A DNA stretch of 64,000 nucleotides from JAAYHC01 sp964483175. GTDB lineage: Bacteria > Bacillota > UBA5301. The position numbers and the translations under genes are program-made. This document shows, in pieces, positions 58,392-64,000 of the stretch. Every line of letters starts with the position of its first letter. The first letter of the stretch is position 1. The stretch spans positions 1 through 64,000 of the forward strand of contig CAZAAT010000001.1 of assembly GCA_964483175.1 (NCBI GenBank). The letters run 5' to 3'. Under the pieces are notes generated by a model, which saw only the letters and a program-made list of their open reading frames with translations, ran no database searches and was not told the origin of the DNA.

Positions 58392-59978
58392 ATGCGCTTA
58401 GCGACAGTTGCTCAAATTCTTGCCAGACACCAGCTACTCGTGGGTGCTGCCGATCTTGATCTGCCGGATCTGGAAATCACTGCGATCAAAACCGACTCTC
58501 GAGCAGTAACACCTGGCTCGCTTTTTATTGCCATTGCCGGACTGCAATATGACGGGCATGATTTTATCAATCAAGCTATTCAAAATGGAGCCGCGGCAAT
58601 TGTCTGCGAGAAACCTGTCCATATACCCGTTCCAACGCTCACCGTAGTTAATTCTCGACAAGCCTCAGCGATCCTCTCCGCATTTTGGTGGGGAAATCCG
58701 GCTGATGATCTTATCTGTATCGGAGTAACCGGCACCAACGGTAAGACAACAACTTCATTTATGATCGATGCCATCTTGGAGGAAGCCGGATATACCACCG
58801 GAATAATCGGTACCATTATCACCAAGATTGGCCACCGCCTAACCGAATCTAAGATGACAACCCCTGATCCCTGGGACTTGGCGCATCTACTTCATCATCT
58901 CGTTGAACAACAGGCTGAAGTGGTCACGATGGAAGTATCCTCTCATGCCATTACCCAAGATCGTTGCTTTGGCTTAGCCTTTCAAATCGGGATCTTAACC
59001 AATATCTCTCCAGATCATTTCGACTTGCATTCCGGCTTGAACGAGTATATCCAGGCCAAAGCAGACTTCTTTAAGCTGGTCGACCCTCAGGGACGAACAC
59101 TGGCCAATGGCGACGATCCGCTAGTCCGCCAAGCGCTAGCTGTCGGCTCAGCACAAAACCCGATATTTTTCGGACTATCATCTGACTGCCAAATCCGGGG
59201 AGAAGACCTCGTAATCAACTCTACCGGATCGAGCTTTACCTTGCTCTGGAATGACCTGACCGGCATCGGAGGCAACCCAATTCCAGCCGATTCACTACTG
59301 GTCAGCCTCAAGATGCCCGGCCGTCACAATGTTTATAACGCCATCGCCGCCGCCGCAACCGGTTTGCTGTTAGGAATCCGCCCCACCGTAATCAAACGGG
59401 CCTTGGCTACCTTCTCCGGGGTAGCACGGAGGTTGCAATACATCTATCAGGGAGATGTCTCGATCATCGATGATTTTGCCCATAATCCCGCTAGTTTGCA
59501 AGCAGCTATTGCCGCTTGTTCGCCACTCGCCTCCCGCCAGCTGATTTTGGTACACGCCATCCGTGGCAACCGAGGGGTAAGCATCAACCGACAAAATGCA
59601 GAGGCGATTGCAGCCAGTATCAAACAGAAGAACCTTCCTGTAAAATGCATCCTAACCGCCAGTGAAGATGTCGTAACAGAGCAGGACCGCGTCAGCCCGG
59701 ATGAAAAACAAGTCTTTTTTGACACATTTCAGCAAGCTAAGGTGCCGTATCGCTATTATCCGAAACTCCGTCACGCCTTGGATAGTGCGCTTGCCAGTGC
59801 TGCTCGAGGGGACGTCATTTTGCTGTTGGGGGCCCAAGGCATGAATGCCGGCAACCGCCTTTTTCACCAGATTGCCGCGGATCACCCCCAAATCGCAATA
59901 GCCGACCCTTATGATGAACTATCCAGTGAGCCGGCTATCATCGCAATCCCAGATTATCTTCAATTAACTAGTCATTAG
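58392..59978 (+). CDS. MurE-like Mur ligase paralogue
   Basis: A 528-residue Mur ligase. The N-terminal domain is MurE-like (DSRAVTPGSLFIAIAG), the ATP loop GVTGTNGKTTT and the carbamylated-lysine region IQAKADFF are intact. The C-terminal domain differs: MurE has a DNPR motif that chooses diaminopimelate or lysine, and this protein has none; the GDRDxxKR-type loop reads IRGNRGVSINRQ. It lies far from a division cluster, beside rsmI and ricT. It probably adds an unusual residue or acts on another substrate; it could also be a regulator. The ATG at 58392 follows AAGGGTGA. Confidence 0.8.
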   Translation: MRLATVAQILARHQLLVGAADLDLPDLEITAIKTDSRAVTPGSLFIAIAGLQYDGHDFINQAIQNGAAAIVCEKPVHIPVPTLTVVNSRQASAILSAFWWGNPADDLICIGVTGTNGKTTTSFMIDAILEEAGYTTGIIGTIITKIGHRLTESKMTTPDPWDLAHLLHHLVEQQAEVVTMEVSSHAITQDRCFGLAFQIGILTNISPDHFDLHSGLNEYIQAKADFFKLVDPQGRTLANGDDPLVRQALAVGSAQNPIFFGLSSDCQIRGEDLVINSTGSSFTLLWNDLTGIGGNPIPADSLLVSLKMPGRHNVYNAIAAAATGLLLGIRPTVIKRALATFSGVARRLQYIYQGDVSIIDDFAHNPASLQAAIAACSPLASRQLILVHAIRGNRGVSINRQNAEAIAASIKQKNLPVKCILTASEDVVTEQDRVSPDEKQVFFDTFQQAKVPYRYYPKLRHALDSALASAARGDVILLLGAQGMNAGNRLFHQIAADHPQIAIADPYDELSSEPAIIAIPDYLQLTSH

Positions 59979-61140
59979 TCTGTTGTTTCTCAGCAGGCTG
60001 CCGCTTTTTGGGCCGACGTCTTTTTCTAGCTTGACCACCCTGGTTTCCCTGTTGTTTATTGTTTTTGGGCTTCACCGACGCGTCGGAAGAGCCGGGCTCT
60101 GGGTTACCCGAATGGCCCGCTGCCCCTTTTTTCTGCCCGCTTTTGGATTTACGCCTGCGCCGATTACGGTTTTTAGGTTTATCGGGTTGCTTTTCCGTAT
60201 CCTCATCCGGCCTTGGGGTTTCCGGCTCGGGCGGGGACGGCTCCTCATGAATGATAACTAGCGGCTCCTCTTCTTGTTGAGTCAAGGGGCAATCAGCCGT
60301 AGTCACCTGGTGTCGAACGGAACAGCAGTGTCCGCACCCCTCACACTTGGCCGCATCATCACCAAGGTTGAGGACCACCTCTACACCCTCATCCACTTCC
60401 ACATGGACCTCACCGGTTAACGGATTAACCTCGGTAACGCGACCTTGACCCTGAGGGGTGTCGATCTGATCCCCTACATTAGGCAACAGCTCAAGAGCAT
60501 CCTTATAGGTATCGGCCTCATACTGTAGGCAGCACATCAGCCGTCCGCACAACCCAGAAATCTTGGTGGGGTTTAACGACAAATTTTGATCCTTGGCCAT
60601 ACGGATGGAAACCGGCTCAAAATCACCTAAAAAGGTATGACAACAAACCGGTCGGCCACATAAGCCAAGCCCGCCAACCATCTTGGCCTCATCGCGCACG
60701 CCGATCTGGCGCAACTCGATTCTCGTCCGGAAAACACTGGCTAGATCCTTTACCAATTCTCGAAAGTCAACGCGCCCTTCGGCGGTAAAATAAAAGATGA
60801 TTTTTTTCGTGTCAAAGGTATATTCAACATTAACTAGTTTCATCGGCAAGCCGTGTTTGGCGATTTTCTCGACCCCGATCTGGTAAGCCTCTTTAGCTTT
60901 AAGCTCATTTTCTTCGACTTTTTTGAAATCGCTTTCATCAGCTTTGCGGATGACCTTTTTTAATGGAGTGACGATCTCCTCATCTGTGACCATTTTGGGG
61001 CCCACGACCAAATAGCCAAACTCGATACCCCTTGCGGTCTCGACGATCACCCCATCCCCGAGGGCTAGCTCAATATCTCCAGGGTCAAAATAATATATCT
61101 TTCCAGCTTTCTTAAAGCGGATCCCTACAACTTTATTCAT
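59968..61140 (-). CDS. ricT: PSP1-domain protein RicT (YaaT) with basic tail
   Basis: A 390-residue protein. The N-terminal PSP1 domain contains GLGLCGRPVCCHTFLGDF and SGLCGRLMCCLQYE, which bind Fe-S clusters with RicA and RicF in Bacillus; the complex affects RNase Y and Spo0A phosphorylation. A further cysteine group (CEGCGHCC) follows. The last 130 residues are a low-complexity tail rich in Arg, Lys, Pro and Gln, not seen in the shorter B. subtilis YaaT and fit for RNA contact. It ends 10 bases inside the convergent MurE-like gene and is followed upstream by holB (1-base overlap). Confidence 0.92.
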   Translation of the reverse strand: MNKVVGIRFKKAGKIYYFDPGDIELALGDGVIVETARGIEFGYLVVGPKMVTDEEIVTPLKKVIRKADESDFKKVEENELKAKEAYQIGVEKIAKHGLPMKLVNVEYTFDTKKIIFYFTAEGRVDFRELVKDLASVFRTRIELRQIGVRDEAKMVGGLGLCGRPVCCHTFLGDFEPVSIRMAKDQNLSLNPTKISGLCGRLMCCLQYEADTYKDALELLPNVGDQIDTPQGQGRVTEVNPLTGEVHVEVDEGVEVVLNLGDDAAKCEGCGHCCSVRHQVTTADCPLTQQEEEPLVIIHEEPSPPEPETPRPDEDTEKQPDKPKNRNRRRRKSKSGQKKGAAGHSGNPEPGSSDASVKPKNNKQQGNQGGQARKRRRPKKRQPAEKQQTND

Positions 61141-62030
61141 TAATTTGCGCTCCTTTGGTCCTTGGCCAAGCGAATAGCCAAACTTCGCAGTACTGCATCA
61201 GGGCCGACGTTGGCCTTAAGCATTTCCCTGGCCGAATTGATAGCTGTCAGTGCAAAGACACTAGTTGTCTTATACTTTTGTTCACATAATTCGAGAAAAT
61301 ACCGGCGGAACTCCTGGTTCTCCTTGAATCGGGAGTAGATACTGGTATTAATATTCCAAGCCTGATCAGAACGGATAGCCTCTAAAAAGGTCTGAACCGC
61401 CTCAGCAACTTCCGACCAGATCTCCGCCAAGCGTAGAGCGTTACCAATAGATCCCCCGCTAACAGCAGCAACCTCTGTCGCCGCTGTTATGCCTTTCTGG
61501 CTCAAGTACTGCTCAACCGTTTCCTGTGGCAAGGGCTGAAAATGCACTAGCGTACAACGCGAAGTGATCGTCGGCAACAAAGCACTATCATCCGCCAGCA
61601 GGATCAACACCGAATAGGCGGGCGGCTCTTCGAGGGTCTTGAGCAAGCTATTGGCTGCCTGCTCGGTAAAGGCCTCAGCCCCATCAAGAATAAAGATCTT
61701 CGACCGCGCCTCGTAAGGCTTGAGCGAGATGAGTTGTTGAACCTGTCTGATCTGGTCGATCTTAAAGCTCCGCCCCTCCGGCTGAAACACAGTCACATCC
61801 GGATGATTACCCTCGGCAATCCTCCGGCAGTTACGGCAGCTTCCGCAGGGTCGTTGGTCTTCTAAACAGTTTAGAGCAGCCGCGAATTCTAAGGCTAAAG
61901 TGCGTTTCCCGGTTCCGGTAGGTCCGACAAACAAGTAGGCATGGCTAATCCGCTTCCGCTCTAAAGAATGCTGCAAGATGGTTTTCGCCCGACCCTGACC
62001 AATGAGTTGTGAAAAAGAATAGGTATGCAA
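61140..62030 (-). CDS. holB: DNA polymerase III subunit delta-prime
   Basis: A 296-residue clamp-loader subunit. GPTGTGKRTLA (Walker A region) near residue 36, a zinc-binding cysteine set (CGSCRNCRR), and TLEEPPAYSVLILLADD and SRCTL (sensor 1 region) are typical of HolB. It loads the beta clamp on DNA. The TTG start at 62030 follows GAGGGG. It lies between yaaR and ricT, as in Bacillus. Confidence 0.94.
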   Translation of the reverse strand: MHTYSFSQLIGQGRAKTILQHSLERKRISHAYLFVGPTGTGKRTLALEFAAALNCLEDQRPCGSCRNCRRIAEGNHPDVTVFQPEGRSFKIDQIRQVQQLISLKPYEARSKIFILDGAEAFTEQAANSLLKTLEEPPAYSVLILLADDSALLPTITSRCTLVHFQPLPQETVEQYLSQKGITAATEVAAVSGGSIGNALRLAEIWSEVAEAVQTFLEAIRSDQAWNINTSIYSRFKENQEFRRYFLELCEQKYKTTSVFALTAINSAREMLKANVGPDAVLRSLAIRLAKDQRSAN

Positions 62031-62046
62031 ATGTTGTTCCCCTCAA

Positions 62047-62499
62047 TTAAGTATATAAATCCAGGAGCAATCCCCGGATTTCATCGACGATCCTCAGCAA
62101 CCGCAATCCCTCGGCATGGGCGTCCATAACCTCACGTCCCAGCTGGTCGAGGGCTGCGTTTACCTTTTGCACTACAACCATTATTTTATGCCGGCCACCG
62201 CTAAAACCAGAAATCTCCCGAACCTGACTAGTCTCGCGCATTATTCGGTCTAGGAACTCCCGTACTAGCTCGCGATAGCGATTAAAATTCCGCAGGGTTC
62301 GGGTGTTGATCAAATCAGCCGCTGCCTGGTCAAGCTGAGGAATTAGCTCATCCAGGCTGCGCCGAAGATGCTCACTCTCTACCTTGTGCAAACTCTCAAC
62401 AAAGGTTGCTCCGGAGCTGCCAACCGATTTCTGTCTTGTCCGCTCTGGGGCTCCTCTACTGCCGGCACTACGCCGCGAACGTCCGCTAGAAATTTTCAC
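62047..62499 (-). CDS. YaaR family protein (DUF327)
   Basis: A 150-residue helical protein. A basic, Ser/Arg-rich start is followed by the DUF327 region (FVESLHKVESEHLRRSLDEL to LLDLYT). The function is unknown. It lies in the conserved order tmk-darA-yaaR-holB-ricT, 6 bases after the darA gene and 16 before holB. Confidence 0.9.
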   Translation of the reverse strand: MKISSGRSRRSAGSRGAPERTRQKSVGSSGATFVESLHKVESEHLRRSLDELIPQLDQAAADLINTRTLRNFNRYRELVREFLDRIMRETSQVREISGFSGGRHKIMVVVQKVNAALDQLGREVMDAHAEGLRLLRIVDEIRGLLLDLYT

Positions 62500-62505
62500 C
62501 TCTGG

Positions 62506-62835
62506 TTACACCTTTACAAATTGGTCTACATCTAGGACAAAGACTGTAGCCCCACCAACCGTAATTTCGATCGGTGACGGTAAGAAAGTGTGAATCGATC
62601 GACCAACAGCGGAGACAGGTGAAATCAGTTGTTTTCGCGTTGAGCAGGATTTGCGCACGATCTCGATTACCGAATCAACCAACTCATCGTCAACCCCTAC
62701 TAATACAGTACTGTTTCCCTCGCGCAGCAAACCACCAGTACTGGCCAATTTCGTAGCACGAAATTCTGCCTTAATCAGTTGGTCAATCAGCCCATGAGCA
62801 TCTTGATCCTGAACTATCGCAATAACCAGCTTCAT
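62506..62835 (-). CDS. darA: Cyclic-di-AMP-binding PII-like protein (DarA/YaaQ)
   Basis: A 109-residue PII-like protein of the DarA/PstA/YaaQ family, which binds cyclic di-AMP. The start MKLVIAIVQDQDAHGLIDQL, the T-loop-like TKLASTGGLLREGN and VTVGGATVFVLDV-type end are typical. Its output partner is unknown. It lies 20 bases after tmk and 6 before yaaR. Confidence 0.93.
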   Translation of the reverse strand: MKLVIAIVQDQDAHGLIDQLIKAEFRATKLASTGGLLREGNSTVLVGVDDELVDSVIEIVRKSCSTRKQLISPVSAVGRSIHTFLPSPIEITVGGATVFVLDVDQFVKV

Positions 62836-62855
62836 AACACCTTCCCCCTCTCAAG

Positions 62856-63527
62856 TTAAAACCGACCGGGAAATCGCTGACCTAGAGCAGCAATGCTCTC
62901 GGCAAAGATTTGCTCGGGTGCTTTATCTTTGGTGCTAATCACAACGAACCGCTCCGGTTCTGCGGCCGCTAACTGTAAATACCCCCAACGTACCCTGGCA
63001 TGGTAGGCCGGTGCTCTGCGCTCAATCCGGTCGCCGCCGGCGATCCCCTCGAGCGAACTTGCACCGATGGCTCGATTAATTACGCTTTGCGGATCGACAT
63101 CGTATAACAAGGTAAGATGGGGCTTTAATCCTCCGGTGGCAGCTTCATTAATTAATTTAACTTTTTGCAGATACTGCCGGCCTAATCCATAACCCTGATA
63201 AGCGATGCTCGAATCCACATAGCGTTCTGAAATCACAACTTTACCTTGTTGGAGAGCCGGTAAAATCACCTGTTTGACTAGCTGCGCCCGGGAGGCTGCG
63301 TAGAGCAACATCTCGGTCTCGGGAACCATATCGGTATACCGAGGATCGAGGATAATTGCCCGGGTCGCCTCTCCGATCAGAGTTCCGCCAGGCTCTCTTG
63401 TTACCAGGAAATCAATCCCCTGGTTAGCAAGATATTCTTTTAATAAGTTGGCTTGGGTAGTTTTACCAGAACCATCACTACCCTCTAACGTAATAAACAA
63501 GCCCTCAGCACTGACTGCTGCAGTCAT
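62856..63527 (-). CDS. tmk: Thymidylate kinase
   Basis: A 223-residue kinase that makes dTDP from dTMP. The P-loop LEGSDGSGKTTQ (residues 14-25), the DRx-type stretch VISERYVDSSIAYQG and the lid region RIERRA are present. It overlaps the R3H gene by 4 bases and lies in the conserved darA-yaaR-holB block. Confidence 0.97.
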   Translation of the reverse strand: MTAAVSAEGLFITLEGSDGSGKTTQANLLKEYLANQGIDFLVTREPGGTLIGEATRAIILDPRYTDMVPETEMLLYAASRAQLVKQVILPALQQGKVVISERYVDSSIAYQGYGLGRQYLQKVKLINEAATGGLKPHLTLLYDVDPQSVINRAIGASSLEGIAGGDRIERRAPAYHARVRWGYLQLAAAEPERFVVISTKDKAPEQIFAESIAALGQRFPGRF

Positions 63528-64000
63528 GAAAGATCCCCTCTGTCGTCCGGAGCAGTGATCACCACATGGCGATATGGTTCTTCTCCGATACTCTGAGAGG
63601 TCAGGTTGTAGCTAGCTGCCAATTGATGTTGAAGCCGCCGGATATAGGAATTCTGTGGTTTTAATGCTACCGGATGACGCTCAGCCAAGACAGTTTTGGC
63701 CGCGTCTTCAGCTTCGATAATTGGTTCGTCTATCCCATCATACAACAGATCTTGCAGATACTTTTCCATCTGCGTAACCGTATTGCTACGGATAGGATAA
63801 ATCGGCAGATTGCGCCCGGCCCCCTCTTTGAGCTTTTTCGGCATCTTGTGGTATTGTCCCTTTAGGGTCAGAATAACATCGGCCAACTGCAAATCCTTGA
63901 CAATATGCACCGGCGCCCGCAAGTTGCTAATTGCCTTCTCCAACCTGTTGCGGCTGATCCCGTAGGGATAAATATGTAAAATGCGATCTACTGATGTAGC
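63524..64000 (-). CDS. R3H-domain ATPase (SpoIIIAA-like), C-terminal part, cut by window edge
   Basis: The frame stays open to base 64000, so the 5' end lies outside; an internal TTG at 63943 is not the start. The visible 158 residues hold ILHIYPYGISRNRLE, VHIVKDLQLADVILTLK and the basic PKKL stretch. The chain ends with an R3H domain (NSYIRRLQHQLAASYNL to YRHVVI). Members of this family carry a SpoIIIAA-like AAA ATPase domain in the N-terminal half, which would be beyond the edge. R3H binds single-stranded nucleic acid. It overlaps tmk by 4 bases. Confidence 0.82.
   Translation of the reverse strand, partial: ATSVDRILHIYPYGISRNRLEKAISNLRAPVHIVKDLQLADVILTLKGQYHKMPKKLKEGAGRNLPIYPIRSNTVTQMEKYLQDLLYDGIDEPIIEAEDAAKTVLAERHPVALKPQNSYIRRLQHQLAASYNLTSQSIGEEPYRHVVITAPDDRGDLS

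Overview
The window looks like a chromosomal segment from an endospore-forming, strictly or mainly anaerobic Firmicute of the Clostridia type (Peptococcaceae or Desulfotomaculum-like relatives would fit). The evidence is a GerA/GerB/GerC germination operon, the start of a SpoIIP-like gene, DUF3794 and LysM spore-type proteins, a sporulation-type LonB, an AbrB regulator, RicT/YaaT, strong Shine-Dalgarno sites with many GTG and TTG starts, a ferredoxin-dependent indolepyruvate oxidoreductase and a B12-dependent ribonucleotide reductase. No rRNA or tRNA gene, CRISPR array, insertion sequence or prophage was seen. Nearly all of it is ordinary housekeeping and accessory metabolism, densely packed and mostly on the minus strand. 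The family names are recognised by eye from protein motifs, not from database searches.

Layout. 1-6 kb: SpoIIP-like (cut by the window edge) with DUF1614, a pair of DUF3006-type small proteins, a secreted MBL/ComEA-like protein, a phosphoesterase, a secreted triheme cytochrome, phosphofructokinase and DUF2225. 6-10.3 kb (plus strand): an ACT protein, aryl-acetate CoA ligase and IorAB, a unit for aromatic 2-oxoacid oxidation. 10.3-15.8 kb: a four-gene germination receptor operon, QueT and DegV. 16-25 kb: GlpX, a Myb-like coiled-coil regulator, hemerythrin, a sugar epimerase, and LysM, SPOCS and GH18-like spore-envelope proteins. 24.8-29.7 kb: rpsF-ssb-rpsR-mazG-like-DUF2232-rplI-lonB, with an S6:S18-like leader.

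29.7-42 kb is the most coherent region. A glycine riboswitch with an overlapping terminator stands before gcvT-gcvH-gcvPA-gcvPB, two radical SAM genes (a LipS1/LipS2-like lipoyl synthase pair), a LipM-like octanoyltransferase, a stand-alone MetH reactivation domain, a MetH lacking that domain, and metF. The genes are almost contiguous and could carry one-carbon units from glycine through methylene- and methyl-tetrahydrofolate to methionine, while also making the lipoyl group that GcvH needs.

42.0-42.3 kb, divergent from the riboswitch, holds a very small transcription unit that encodes a 28-residue hydrophobic, strongly basic peptide with its own promoter, ribosome site and terminator. It is the best candidate here for something undescribed. 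42.3-57 kb: nrdJ under a pair of NrdR boxes, a diguanylate cyclase, a DNA-glycosylase-like Fe-S protein, a prenol-kinase/DUF92 fusion, MtnX-like HAD phosphatase, TatD, MetG, a class III aminotransferase, an RlhA-like U32 protein and a cytoplasmic ABC-type binding protein. 57-64 kb: abrB, rsmI, a divergent MurE paralogue, then ricT-holB-yaaR-darA-tmk and the end of an R3H ATPase gene, a cluster that in Firmicutes usually lies near the replication origin.
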